The position numbers and the translations under genes were made by a program. Under the pieces are notes generated by a model, which saw only the letters and a list, made by a program, of their open reading frames with translations, made no database searches and was not told the origin of the DNA. DNA of 40,943 bases, taken from Nitrososphaerota archaeon (lineage in GTDB: Archaea; Thermoproteota; Nitrososphaeria; Nitrososphaerales; Nitrosopumilaceae). The DNA lies in NCBI GenBank assembly GCA_016126025.1, contig JAEFDA010000023.1, forward strand, positions 1 through 40,943, read 5' to 3'. Position 1 is the stretch's first letter, and each line of letters opens with the position of its first letter. Of the stretch, positions 1 through 8,357 are shown in pieces.

Positions 1-539
1 CAATGAAGAACGTGGTTCAGGAGATATTCGAGCCGCAGATCATATATGGCTACTTTAGATGCCGCTCCCTGGGAGAGAGCCTGGAGGTGGAGGGCGACTC
101 GGGTACTGTTGTCTTTGATTTTCCCAGGTCGCACCGGCCTGATCATTTGTGTATCTCCGATTATTTCGGTAGTGAGGATGTAGTGGCGTTCCAAGCGTGC
201 ACGGCCGGGGCAGCCGCAAACCGCATAATATCGGAGTGGAGCGATGCGGGAAGGATAGTCGACGCGTACTACCTGAACGGGCTGGCCACCGAGTTTGTAG
301 AGGCGATGGCCAGCTGGACCAACCGCATTATACGGCGCCAGATGGGGCGGGAACAAGGATGTCTGCGGTATAGTTGGGGATATCCGGACTGCCCAGACGT
401 GGCCCAGCACCGCTTGGTGTGGGACATACTCAAGCCGGACAGGATTGGAATGAAGCTCACCCCGTCTGGTCAGATCACGCCAGACCTCTCCACGGTAGCC
501 ATCGTGGTGCACCATCCTGATGCAAAATACAGCAAATGA
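1..539 (+). CDS. metH: Cobalamin-dependent methionine synthase, C-terminal AdoMet-binding activation domain (5' truncated by window)
   Basis: The visible 178 residues match the reactivation domain of B12-dependent methionine synthase, which binds AdoMet and reductively remethylates the cobalamin cofactor. Family landmarks in order are IYGYFRCRS near residue 15, an internal helical stretch with a conserved E near residue 98, YSWGYPDCPD near residue 123 (the R-x-x-x-GYPACPD region of MetH), IGMKLTPSG, and the terminal HHPDAKY. The Met at base 3 lies inside the domain, and the domain normally has more than 100 further residues before this point, so the true start is upstream of the window. The frame is open from base 1 or earlier. 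Whether the full gene also carries the Hcy, pterin and B12 domains, or is a split reactivation subunit, cannot be seen. Confidence 0.88.
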   Translation, partial: MKNVVQEIFEPQIIYGYFRCRSLGESLEVEGDSGTVVFDFPRSHRPDHLCISDYFGSEDVVAFQACTAGAAANRIISEWSDAGRIVDAYYLNGLATEFVEAMASWTNRIIRRQMGREQGCLRYSWGYPDCPDVAQHRLVWDILKPDRIGMKLTPSGQITPDLSTVAIVVHHPDAKYSK

Positions 540-872
540 TAGAGAACCATACATGCGGGTACGGTAACCTCCAGACCACCCCACCGCGCGGGCCGGAGCC
601 GTCCGGCCCAGAGGACCAGCCTCCGCAGAATGCACCGGACAGCTAATCTATTAATACGCCCCAAAACCCAATGGTGGCGGTGACCGGCTCGATGGTGGAA
701 TTCATACGGTGTAGAAGCCTGGCCGAAAGCCGGATGTCAGATTCCGGTTGCCCACATTATGATCCCAATGTCGCAATTGCAACAATGCTAACGCCGCATC
801 GGCGGCGTGTCCCGTATGCGGTGATTTTGTTTGCTGGGCCGCATGAGGCCATATAGGAGGGGGTTGTAGATC

Positions 873-1055
873 ATGCAGACATACCAAGAATGGCTCAACG
901 AATTTGTCGCGCTTCGTGACAAATCCGGAACCCCCTACACCAGACGCGAGTACTTTGAAACATTCTTTAATGGTGCAGATCCAAAAAAGATATACGAGCA
1001 GGACGTGCAAGTCACCAAGCGTTTGGAGGATCGAGGAGCCATCGTGTATGAATAA
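873..1055 (+). CDS. Small hypothetical protein (60 aa)
   Basis: No family recognised. The 60-residue product is soluble and charged, rich in aromatic residues (QTYQEWLNEF, REYFETFF), and looks helical. A purine-rich GGAGGGGG at 856-863 sits about 10 nt before the ATG and would be a strong Shine-Dalgarno site. A TATA-like CATATAG at 848-854 is only about 20 nt upstream, so translation is probably leadered. Composition is more protein-like than the shadow frames around it. A hairpin lies about 45 nt after the stop. Confidence 0.55.
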   Translation: MQTYQEWLNEFVALRDKSGTPYTRREYFETFFNGADPKKIYEQDVQVTKRLEDRGAIVYE

Positions 1056-1100
1056 TGGCGACGCACCGGCCGCTACCCTGCACTTTAGGCCTCTTTTGGT

Positions 1101-1116
1101 TTGGCAATGCTGCCAA
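1101..1116 (+). terminator. Short hairpin after the 60-aa gene, followed by an A/T tract
   Basis: TTGGCA-ATGC-TGCCAA is a perfect 6-bp stem with a 4-nt loop. AAAATATATTTT follows at 1123-1134. Position after the 873-1055 gene suggests a transcription stop. The A/T tract is itself palindromic and could instead be a TATA element. Confidence 0.4.
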
Positions 1117-1221
1117 TGTCCGAAAATATATTTTGTGATTTGGGATGCGGACGTATGAAAAACCCGGCCAGACAGCCCGGAACGCTACAATGTCGGGCGC
1201 ACTACCCGGCGGCACCGCACA

Positions 1222-2409
1222 TCACCTAGAACGGACCAGTCCGAACAGCTGCCGGACAGCCAGGCGCGGGTGTCTCACCGCCAACCGCAGGATCCTGGAC
1301 ATGCCGAATTCGGCCTTGACAAAGTCAAGAAACTCATCGGCGCTCAGCTCCCGTATCGTATCCAGCTCCTCATCCCACTGAGCATCGGTGAGTGCAAGCC
1401 ACCGATCCTGCACCCGGTACGCCGACTTTATACGAGACTCGACGGCCCGCCTCCATCCTGTCTCGTACGGGGCCAGCGACGCGGCCGACGCATCGCCGGA
1501 AGCGGCGGCAGCAGCGGTCTCTCCGGCCAGGCCGCCGAACCGTATCGCATATCGGATGCCCTCCAGTACCAGCGGGTTGGCCTGCCCGGCGCTGTCCCCC
1601 GCCAGTATTACGTTGTCGTACACGCTACGCCTGTCTACTCCCCCGTTGGGTATCAGGCCGTAGTGGTACTCGACGACCTGAGTCTCCCCCAGATCCTCCA
1701 CCGGCCCCGTCTTGTCGCGCATCATGTTATCCAACAGTGTCTTGGGATCCGCTACACACTCGGGCTTCGCCACGCCGACGCCCACCCTGACCAAGTCGCC
1801 ACCCACCGGAAACACCCACGCATAGCCCGCAGGCGAGTACATGCTGCCCACCATCAGCCACCAAGTCTCCGGGTCTACGTTTGAGGCGTGCAGCTCGTAC
1901 TCGGCCCCGGCCCCAAACCTTCTCCACGGCCCCGCCAGTCCCAAGCTTTGTGCCACCGCCCCCGCAAAACCGCTGGCATCCACCACCACCCTGCCCCGAA
2001 CCGAGAACCCCTCGGCCCCCTCCAGAAGCACACCCGAGCCGTCGCGGGTAGCAGAACGTATTGGCACCCCGGTGAGTATGCGAGCACCGGCCCTCTCTGC
2101 CTCCGATGCCAGCCACCGGTAGGTCTGCCGCACGTCCAAGACCGCTGCCCGGCTGGCATTGTCCCTGACCACAACCTCGTTGTTCGGTGACACGAAGCCG
2201 TAGTTTTTAATCGGATTGTAGCATCGCTTGGGTATCCCAAACTCCGAGATGGAGCTGCTCCACGTCACCCCGCTGGTGCGCACCGTCGTTGCGATTTGTG
2301 GTTCCTTCTCCACTAGCAGCACCGAGGCGCCCGCACCAGCAGCCCGCCGGGCCGCCGATGAGCCGGCCGGGCCGCCGCCCACAACCACCACGTCGTAGGA
2401 CCGGACCAT
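1222..2409 (-). CDS. Geranylgeranyl reductase family FAD-dependent oxidoreductase
   Basis: A 395-residue flavoprotein of the geranylgeranyl reductase/digeranylgeranylglycerophospholipid reductase family, which in archaea saturates the isoprenoid chains of membrane lipids or respiratory quinones. The N-terminal dinucleotide-binding motif is VVVGGGPAGSSAARRAA, followed by the acidic ribose-binding LLVEKE. The second FAD motif is NVILAGDSAGQANPL in the C-terminal half, followed by GIRYAIRFG, typical of the family. The frame is open about 37 codons further upstream, but the ATG at 2409 (MVRSYDVVVVGG) places the Rossmann strand right at the N-terminus, as is usual. The exact substrate is not decided by sequence. 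Confidence 0.85.
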   Translation of the reverse strand: MVRSYDVVVVGGGPAGSSAARRAAGAGASVLLVEKEPQIATTVRTSGVTWSSSISEFGIPKRCYNPIKNYGFVSPNNEVVVRDNASRAAVLDVRQTYRWLASEAERAGARILTGVPIRSATRDGSGVLLEGAEGFSVRGRVVVDASGFAGAVAQSLGLAGPWRRFGAGAEYELHASNVDPETWWLMVGSMYSPAGYAWVFPVGGDLVRVGVGVAKPECVADPKTLLDNMMRDKTGPVEDLGETQVVEYHYGLIPNGGVDRRSVYDNVILAGDSAGQANPLVLEGIRYAIRFGGLAGETAAAAASGDASAASLAPYETGWRRAVESRIKSAYRVQDRWLALTDAQWDEELDTIRELSADEFLDFVKAEFGMSRILRLAVRHPRLAVRQLFGLVRSR

Positions 2410-2934
2410 CGCTCCGGCGCGGGTGTGCCCGAATATAGCGTTTGGGCGGTTTCGGCCTCGTTCGGCGCGCCATATGCACCGGCCGCGCCCCAAAAAACCA
2501 AAGCGCCCAAAGCCTGCCACGCCGCCTGCATACTCGGGTCAACGACTTTCGGCCCGCCGGTTTGGACGGGGGAATTTTTCGACTCCAGGGTATACTTTTT
2601 CGGTGTGGGCGAAAAGGCAAACCGCCGCAGCTGCACACTGCCGCCCAAGGCGTGCCGGCATTCTTTGGAATGATTTTGAAGACATGCACGGCCTGTTAAG
2701 CCTGGCTACAGCCTGTGGTGGCAGCCCAAGATGCGATTCAAATTAAAAATCAGGTAGCCCTTGCCGGCTGGCCGCGGCCACCCCGCAGACTATACTGCCG
2801 GCGCGGTTGCATCGTTTCTGGCCGGCTCCCGCACCGGTCCGTCATAATGTGGATATTCTAGGCACCCGGATGACGCTCTTGACGCATATGCTGATCCCGA
2901 ACCGGGTCAGAGCTGCCGCGCCACTCCACCCAAG

Positions 2935-2942
2935 ATATTTAA
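2935..2942 (+). promoter_or_regulatory. TATA box of the DUF2203 gene
   Basis: ATATTTAA is centred about 27 nt before the TTG at 2966, the spacing expected for archaeal transcription starting at the first base of a leaderless gene. Confidence 0.55.
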
Positions 2943-2965
2943 TCACCAGCCATTCAGTATGGGCG

Positions 2966-3355
2966 TTGTTCTTTACGGTGGCGCAAGCTAACGCCGCACT
3001 CCCCGATGTGATCAAGAAATTCGAGATGGCATTGGCAAAGAAGAACAGCGTTGCCAAAGCCCAGGCGGAACTGGAGGCCACCGTCTCCGACTCGCTGGAG
3101 CGGTACATGGCAGCAAAGCGCCGGCTGAATGCAGCCGTCACCCAGTTCTACGCCGCCGTTGAGACGCTGGAGGAGACCGGCGTTGCGGTAAAGAGCATAG
3201 AGCAGGGACTGCTGGACTTCCCAGCCAAGATGTTTGACAGCGAGGTCTGGCTATGCTGGAAGTACGGTGAGGACTCCGTGGCGTTCTGGCACGAGAAGGA
3301 CAGCGGCTTTGCCGCCAGAAAGCCGCTGGCAGTCGATGCCGAGTCGCTGGTGTGA
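2966..3355 (+). CDS. DUF2203 family protein (129 aa)
   Basis: Matches the DUF2203 family, of unknown function: FFTVAQANAALPDV at the N-terminus, two helices likely to form a coiled coil, then GLLDFPAKM and the signature LCWKYGED..FWHEKDSGFAARKPL at the end. The open frame starts at 2807, but family members begin at the F-T-x-x-x-A-N motif. A TTG at 2966 gives that start and sits about 27 nt after a TATA box. The resulting 129 residues match the usual length. The upstream in-frame part (2807-2965) is therefore taken as non-coding. Confidence 0.75.
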   Translation: MFFTVAQANAALPDVIKKFEMALAKKNSVAKAQAELEATVSDSLERYMAAKRRLNAAVTQFYAAVETLEETGVAVKSIEQGLLDFPAKMFDSEVWLCWKYGEDSVAFWHEKDSGFAARKPLAVDAESLV

Positions 3356-3904
3356 ATGCGCCGAGTAGCCCGAAGGGCTCGGCCCGCTGGCGCGGCTCTG
3401 GGTTACGGAACAGCCTACTGTTCGGCCTGCTCGCTCGTATGGGTATGCGCCCTGAAGACTCTGCCACATCCGGAGCGGGTGCGTTTCCACCCCGCGATGC
3501 CGGTATGCGGCAGGCCCCCACATCTTGTTTCGCAGCCAGAGCAACGGCTAAATCTGTCACGCCCGAATGCGGCCCTATGGGCACGCGCGGCGATTCAGCA
3601 TATGATATGGCCATTCTCCCCATGCCGATGAGCATGGTCGACGGCGGCGCCGGCCAAGGGCCCAGGCAAGACGCGCATTTTGGATGGGCAGCATACGGCA
3701 CGCTCGCCGGAATAGCAGGGGTAGATGTTTGAGATGCAGACCGGGCGCCGACGAACTTTCCCGGCCGGCGGCACCGTTCTGCCCCGGTCCTGGCCGGAGA
3801 GGGGGTCGCCCGGATCCCGCGCCGGTCCGCACAAATGGCGGCGGGGCGGCCCGGAATCCGGCTGCCGGGCCAGCCCAGAAGGACCGGCGGTTCGGAGCTG
3901 ACGC
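3356..3904. other. Gap of about 550 nt with no supportable gene
   Basis: Only shadow frames with poor protein character lie here. No TATA box at the right spacing before the UbiA ATG, no RNA gene and no clear repeat was seen. Confidence 0.5.
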
Positions 3905-4801
3905 ATGATGTGGGTCTGGTTTCGGGCCGTGCGCATCAGGTTCCTGCTGTCGTCGGTCATAGCCGCGACGCTGGGGACGGCCGTCGCGTGGAACACCCAC
4001 GGCGCCATAGCTATGCAGGACTGGGCGGTGGTGGTGGTTGGGGTGGCCGCCCTGCACGCCAGCGTGGACCTGCTGAACGACTACCGCGACTACCGGCGGG
4101 GCATAGATACCCGCACCCGCCGTACCGGCATGAGCGGCGGGAGCGGCGTGCTTCCGGAGGGACTGCTGCGGCCCGAGCAGGTGCGCCGGGCCGGCATCAT
4201 ATGCCTGTGCGCGGGGGCGGCTATAGGCTCCTACTACACCTACACCCACGGCGCGGTGGTGGGCATAATACTGGGCTTTGCGGTGCTCTCCATCTACTTC
4301 TACTCCACCAGGATAGTGGACTGGGGGCTGGGAGAGGTCTTCGTGGGGATAAAGGGCGGCCTGATAGTGCTGGGCGCCCACTACATCCAGACGGCCCACC
4401 TGGGCTTTGAGGCTGCCCTGGCGGGCGCGGCGGCCGGCACCCTCTCCGCCCTAGTACTCTTCGTGGCCTCGTTTCCCGACCGGGAGGCCGACAGGGCGGG
4501 GGGACGGCGCACCATAGTGATACGGCTGGGCCCCGAGAGGGCCGCCCGCCTCTACTGGGCATTCCCCGGAGTCTTCGTCTGTATCATACTGTACGGGGTG
4601 GCGTCGGGGACTTTTCCGTGGACGGCGGCCGTCTCGCTGGCAGCGCTACCCCTGGCCGTCCGGGCCGGCCTGGGCATGATGCGCCAGTATATGGAACCCG
4701 ACACCCACATGCGGGGCACCCTGCTGTACTCTCGTATATCCGGGCTGCTGCTGGTGGCCGGGTTTGCAGCGGCTACACCCGCCACAGCCGGGGCCGTATG
4801 A
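3905..4801 (+). CDS. UbiA-family prenyltransferase (MenA-like)
   Basis: A 298-residue integral membrane protein of the UbiA superfamily, which transfers a polyprenyl chain to an aromatic or glycerol-lipid acceptor. Both Mg2+/diphosphate-binding motifs are visible: NDYRDYRRGID near residue 58 and DREADRAGGRRT near residue 192. About eight hydrophobic segments surround them. The second motif and overall shape resemble MenA (dihydroxynaphthoate prenyltransferase) more than the archaeal digeranylgeranylglyceryl phosphate synthases; with the reductase at 1222-2409 nearby, a role in quinone or lipid side-chain synthesis is plausible. Start is ATGATG at 3905/3908. The 3' end overlaps the convergent VTT gene by 29 nt. 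Confidence 0.85.
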   Translation: MMWVWFRAVRIRFLLSSVIAATLGTAVAWNTHGAIAMQDWAVVVVGVAALHASVDLLNDYRDYRRGIDTRTRRTGMSGGSGVLPEGLLRPEQVRRAGIICLCAGAAIGSYYTYTHGAVVGIILGFAVLSIYFYSTRIVDWGLGEVFVGIKGGLIVLGAHYIQTAHLGFEAALAGAAAGTLSALVLFVASFPDREADRAGGRRTIVIRLGPERAARLYWAFPGVFVCIILYGVASGTFPWTAAVSLAALPLAVRAGLGMMRQYMEPDTHMRGTLLYSRISGLLLVAGFAAATPATAGAV

Positions 4802-5393
4802 AGCGCAGCTTCCTGTCTGCCACCAGCGCCTGCCAGTCGATGCACGCAAACAGGAGGACGGTCCCCACCCCGGCGGCGTCGGCCACCAGTATCCCCACGT
4901 ACCTCTCCTCGAAGAGCTGCAGGAACGGCACCAGCACTATGCGGCTGGCGGTTATCATGATATAGTACGAGAGCATCCGGCCGCACCAGAATCCCAGGTA
5001 CAGGCCCACCCCCCGGGCGCGCATCAGGCCGTACGCCACGAAGAGCATGTTGCTGGGCAGCGGGGTGGCCGCGAACAGAAACGAGGCCAGGGCATACCCG
5101 TACCGCCGGCCGAGCAGCGCCCGGTTCACCATATCCAGGCCGGCACGCCTCCTCTCCCCGGCGAACCGCCGGAATACCCCGCTGTACCTGAGCAGTATGG
5201 CCCTGCCCAGCGTGGCGCCGGTGGCGCCGGTGGCGGCCAGCAGCAGCGGATCAAGACTGGTGTCGGCGGCATGGAACGACGCCAGCACTATCCAGGTGGG
5301 CGGCATCAGGAGCGGGGCGGCGTTGAGGGCCACCAGCAGGGCAAATATGCCCACGTACGAGTACTCGGCGAATACGTCAAGAATGTCGGCCAA
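4773..5393 (-). CDS. VTT/SNARE-associated-domain (DedA-like) membrane protein
   Basis: A 206-residue polytopic membrane protein resembling the DedA/VTT family, thought to move phospholipids or maintain membrane homeostasis. Visible features are an N-terminal amphipathic helix, a hydrophobic run with LLMPPTWIVLAS, a central cytoplasmic segment (VNRALLGRRYGYALASFLFAATPLPSNML) carrying the family's basic-G-x-x-x-x-x-x-x-P-x-P pattern, and a final TM helix ending in basic residues. A paralog sits at 19430-20062. It converges on and overlaps UbiA and is followed upstream by SufC after a 12-nt gap, so SufC and this gene may share a transcript. Confidence 0.7.
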   Translation of the reverse strand: MADILDVFAEYSYVGIFALLVALNAAPLLMPPTWIVLASFHAADTSLDPLLLAATGATGATLGRAILLRYSGVFRRFAGERRRAGLDMVNRALLGRRYGYALASFLFAATPLPSNMLFVAYGLMRARGVGLYLGFWCGRMLSYYIMITASRIVLVPFLQLFEERYVGILVADAAGVGTVLLFACIDWQALVADRKLRFIRPRLWRV

Positions 5394-5405
5394 ACGCCGC
5401 CCGAA

Positions 5406-6167
5406 TCACTGGGTCACCCACTCGTAGCCGCGCCTCTCCAGCTCCTCTGCCAGCGAGGCGTCACCGCTCCGGAGAATCTGGCCCTTTGCAAAGACATGGA
5501 CGTGGTCCAGTTTCTTGAGGAACTTGAGAATCCTGGCATAGTGGGTTATTACAATCACGGTGGCGTCACTCACCGAGACGTCGCTGATGGCCTTGGCCAC
5601 CGACTTTACCGCATCAATGTCAAGGCCCGAATCCGGCTCGTCCAGCAGCGATATCCTGGGCTTGAGAACGGCCATCTGCAGGACCTCCGAGCGCTTCTTC
5701 TCCCCGCCGGAGAATCCCTCGTTGAGGTACCGGCTCAGGAACTCCCCGTCCAGGCCAACCTTCTCCAGGTTGCCGCGCAGGTACTTTTGGAACTCGCGCA
5801 CCGTAATGAAGACCTCCCTGTCCTCGCCCTGCATCGCCTTGCTCAGCGAGTTGTATGACGTCCGCAGAAAGTGCGAGAACCCCACACCCGACACTTCGGT
5901 GGGATACTGGAACCCCAAAAACAGCCCCCTGCGAGCCCGCTCGTCGGTGGTCATCTCCAGAATGCTCTCGCCGTCCAAGCGGATGTCGCCAGATGTCACC
6001 TCATACTTGGGGTGCGCCAGCAGGGTGTACGCCAAGGTGGACTTGCCCGAACCGTTGGGGCCCATTATGGCGTGGACCTCACCGGGGCCGGTGCTCAGAT
6101 TCACGCCGTTGAGTATCTGCTTGCCGTCGCGCCGGACATGCAGGTCTATGATCTCGAGCCTAGCCAA
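5406..6167 (-). CDS. sufC: SufC, Fe-S cluster assembly ATPase
   Basis: An ABC-type ATPase that powers the SufBCD scaffold for iron-sulfur cluster assembly. Walker A is GPNGSGKST, the Q-loop is FQYPTEVSGV, the ABC signature is FSGGEKKR, Walker B is ISLLDEPDSGLD, and the switch His is in VITHYARIL. The extended FSGGEKKRSEVLQM region is diagnostic for SufC rather than a transporter ATPase. The frame opens at 6191, but a TTG at 6167 gives the family start ARLEIIDLHV and lies about 27 nt after a TATA box. SufB and SufD are not in this window. Confidence 0.92.
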   Translation of the reverse strand: MARLEIIDLHVRRDGKQILNGVNLSTGPGEVHAIMGPNGSGKSTLAYTLLAHPKYEVTSGDIRLDGESILEMTTDERARRGLFLGFQYPTEVSGVGFSHFLRTSYNSLSKAMQGEDREVFITVREFQKYLRGNLEKVGLDGEFLSRYLNEGFSGGEKKRSEVLQMAVLKPRISLLDEPDSGLDIDAVKSVAKAISDVSVSDATVIVITHYARILKFLKKLDHVHVFAKGQILRSGDASLAEELERRGYEWVTQ

Positions 6168-6190
6168 ACATATGAGCTGCCACTCCACCA

Positions 6191-6197
6191 TATAAAA
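6191..6197 (-). promoter_or_regulatory. TATA box of sufC
   Basis: Reads TTTTATA on the minus strand, centred 27 nt before the TTG start at 6167. This supports a leaderless transcript and excludes the in-frame ATG at 6191, which lies within the box. Confidence 0.6.
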
Positions 6198-6237
6198 TGC
6201 CTACGGAATTTAGCTTTCGCTAACGCGGCGCCCCCGC

Positions 6238-7182
6238 TCACCGGGCGGTCGGCTTCAGGGTCAGCGCGATATCATACGCGGCAAATATCTCCTTGCAGCG
6301 GTTCCGGGCGGTCACCTCGGTCACCCCGGCAGCCTCGGCTATGTCCCTCTGCATGTTGTCGTGGCCCAGCAGTATGCACGCCATGAACAGGTAGGCCGCC
6401 GCTATGCCGTGCGGGTCGCGGCCGCTCAGTATCGTCTCGTTCTGGGTGCGGTCGGCCAGCAGCAGGGCCAGCCTCTCGGCGCGCACGTCGGTCTCCGATA
6501 TGTTGGATATCTTGGAGATGTACTTGGTCATCGGCATGGGCATGCTGCGCGGGCTGCCCGTCTCCATCACCATCATGCGGTAGTACTTGGAGGCCAGCCT
6601 GGTCTTGGAGCGCACCTCCTTGGGCGGGCATATGCGGCCCACTATCTCCGATATGGAGCGCACCACGTCGCACTGCTTGCAGGCCATGTATATGACGGCC
6701 GCGGTCACCCCGGTGGTGGACTTGCCCCGGAGGTCCATGCGGTTGTTCATCCTGCGGTACAGGATGGACGCCGTCTCCAGTACGTTCTTGCGAAGGTCCA
6801 GCGCGTTGCACGCATCGGTTATGCTGACCAGCGCCGCCGAAACGCGGCGGTCCTTGGCCCCCGAGACGCGCACCCGCTGCTGCCAGCGGCGTATGCCCTT
6901 CATCTGGGCCCGCACGGTCCTGTCCAGAGGCTTGCCGTTGTAGTCAAAGGATCCCTCGCCTATGGTGGTGGCCAGGCCCATGTCGTGTTGGGCGTACGTG
7001 TTGGGACCTGATGCCCTGATGTTCTTGGACGCCGTGCCGTCCAAAGAGAACGGGGCCGGTCCGGTATCGGCGGGCGCCTCCCGCGCCACTATTCCGCAAT
7101 GGGAGCAGACCAGTTCGCCGCTCTGGTAGTCGTCCACCAAGAGCGCCCGGCACTCGCGGCAGTTGCTGAACTTGTGCATCAT
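6238..7182 (-). CDS. tfb: Transcription initiation factor TFB (TFIIB homolog)
   Basis: A 314-residue TFB that bridges TBP and RNA polymerase at archaeal promoters. The N-terminal zinc ribbon is CREC...CSHCG, followed by the B-reader/linker region (RASGPNTYAQHDMGLATTIG) and two cyclin repeats, the first around VTAAVIYMACKQ and the second around GIAAAYLFMACILLG with the C-terminal recognition helix (AEAAGVTEVTARNRCKEI). The ATG at 7182 overlaps the gar1 stop codon as ATGA, so the two genes are translationally coupled, and upstream in-frame sequence is gar1 in another frame. Linkage of gar1 and tfb is also seen in other archaea. Confidence 0.95.
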   Translation of the reverse strand: MMHKFSNCRECRALLVDDYQSGELVCSHCGIVAREAPADTGPAPFSLDGTASKNIRASGPNTYAQHDMGLATTIGEGSFDYNGKPLDRTVRAQMKGIRRWQQRVRVSGAKDRRVSAALVSITDACNALDLRKNVLETASILYRRMNNRMDLRGKSTTGVTAAVIYMACKQCDVVRSISEIVGRICPPKEVRSKTRLASKYYRMMVMETGSPRSMPMPMTKYISKISNISETDVRAERLALLLADRTQNETILSGRDPHGIAAAYLFMACILLGHDNMQRDIAEAAGVTEVTARNRCKEIFAAYDIALTLKPTAR

Positions 7183-7415
7183 GGCTTCCGCCTCCCGACG
7201 GTACCCACCGACACCCCCAGATACCTCTCTATGTTGTTCGTCAGGGACTCGGCCGAGGCATAGGGCGCCCTCACGGGGCCTATCAGCTCCCTGATGCGGG
7301 CTATGCGGCGCCCCCTGCTGTTGCATAGTATGTCGCCCTCGGCGGCGGCGCCGGTCAGCCGCACTATCACCCGGCCGCTCCCGGCCACGTGCAGTATGGT
7401 ACCCATCTCCTTCAT
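7179..7415 (-). CDS. gar1: Gar1-like H/ACA ribonucleoprotein subunit
   Basis: A 78-residue protein with the Gar1 beta-barrel pattern: GTILHVAGSGRVIVRL, then EGDILCNSRGRRIARIRELIGPVRAPYASAE. Archaeal Gar1 joins Cbf5, Nop10 and L7Ae in the H/ACA RNP that makes pseudouridine in rRNA. The GPVxxPY motif is the clearest signature. The frame opens at a TTG at 7439; the ATG at 7415 (MKEMGTIL) gives a typical N-terminus, and the ATG at 7406 is also possible. Overlaps tfb by 4 nt (ATGA). Confidence 0.82.
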   Translation of the reverse strand: MKEMGTILHVAGSGRVIVRLTGAAAEGDILCNSRGRRIARIRELIGPVRAPYASAESLTNNIERYLGVSVGTVGRRKP

Positions 7416-7476
7416 GGTACGGCGAAGTGTCCGCTGCAATACAAACTATGACGTTTGATCTTGTTGACACACGACG

Positions 7477-7779
7477 TCACTTTTTTTTACCCGCGCGGGT
7501 AACCCGGGCAAGCTTGGGCGCGATCCTGTACAGCATGCGGGTCTTGGGAGCGGTCTTGGTAACTGCCACGTATCCGGACTTGGTATAGGGCCGCCGAGGG
7601 TGCCGGGCTCCCTCCTTGGTCTCGGCGACCGAGAATCCGGCCATCTCCACGGCTTTGGCCAGGTTCTCAAGGGTAGGATCGGGAATGCACACCTCCCTCC
7701 CCAGTCGCCTGCCCCGGGAGCGGGTGAGCACCCTGTTGAAGTAGTCCAGCCACACTATCACGCAGTCGTACTCCTTCAT
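7477..7779 (-). CDS. srp19: Signal recognition particle protein SRP19
   Basis: A 100-residue basic protein matching archaeal SRP19, which folds SRP RNA helices 6 and 8 so that SRP54 can bind. Family features are VIVWLDYFNRVLTRSRGRRL (the W-x-x-Y-F/L...GRR N-terminal motif), a P-T-L-E-x-L helix (DPTLENLAKAVEM), RHPRRPYTKSGYVAV, and a Lys/Arg-rich tail. The ATG at 7779 is 27 nt after a TATA-like box. The codons of the KKK tail give a T-rich minus-strand stretch near the gene end. Confidence 0.85.
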   Translation of the reverse strand: MKEYDCVIVWLDYFNRVLTRSRGRRLGREVCIPDPTLENLAKAVEMAGFSVAETKEGARHPRRPYTKSGYVAVTKTAPKTRMLYRIAPKLARVTRAGKKK

Positions 7780-7802
7780 GATAGCAATCTGGCACAGATC
7801 GT

Positions 7803-7809
7803 CTTTAAG
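7803..7809 (-). promoter_or_regulatory. TATA box of srp19
   Basis: CTTAAAG on the minus strand, centred 27 nt before the ATG at 7779. Confidence 0.5.
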
Positions 7810-8314
7810 GATTTGGACGGCGGGATCCGGCGCGCCCGCCGCCGGCGCACACTACATGAGACCGGTCCCGGATCACGGGGCCATACCCACATCCCCGGCT
7901 AGCCATACCCAGTATTGCCGCCGTTTAGCCTTGTGTCTGCCGCGCCGAGCCGGTGCCGCGCGTCGGCATGTCCGGCACACAGGAGCCGTCCGGCCACGCA
8001 CAGCGGCATACACCCTCTGGCCGGCGCGTCGTACGATTCCGCCGCGCATGTCTGTAAAGGCCGAAGCCCCGCGCCTTCGAGGCACCTTTTGTTTTTGCGC
8101 GGGCGCCAGGCTGAGCTGTCGGGCGCGGCGTCGTCTGGCCGACAATCGCGCGCCAAAAAGATGCGTGCCGCCCCGATGCGAGTCCGCCGGCGGCCCGAGG
8201 GCGGGAGATGATGCAACCCGGCGGCGCCCGAACCGCATATGGATAATACGCATCCTTGCGGAGCGGACACCACTCCGTTGCTCCGGTTTGTGGTTCGGCA
8301 TGGTCCGCCACCAC
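7810..8314. other. About 500 nt with no supportable gene
   Basis: GC-rich sequence with shadow frames on both strands that lack recognisable motifs. No TATA box paired with a start, and no tRNA cloverleaf, was seen. Confidence 0.45.
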
Positions 8315-8331
8315 AAAATCATAAAAAATGG
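8315..8331 (-). terminator. T-rich stop downstream of the HTH gene
   Basis: On the minus strand this reads as a T6 run followed by another T4 run, about 27 nt past the stop codon at 8358. T-rich tracts are the usual archaeal termination signal. Confidence 0.45.
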
Positions 8332-8357
8332 CTACCCCTGTCCTGGTGTGCCTGCCG

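Noticed and set aside
755..845. Zinc-ribbon-like CRNC...CPVCGDFVC reading on the plus strand
   Set aside because: It follows an in-frame stop closely and has no start codon; it would be too short to stand alone. It may be a remnant but cannot be supported.
1155..1229. 24-codon frame starting 27 nt after the A/T palindrome at 1123-1134
   Set aside because: Promoter spacing is good, but the peptide has no protein-like character, its end overlaps the reductase stop, and the A/T tract is better explained as part of a terminator.
4764..5858. Plus-strand open frame of 364 codons opposite the VTT and sufC genes
   Set aside because: Antisense of two recognisable genes, rich in His, Gly, Pro and Gln with no motif.
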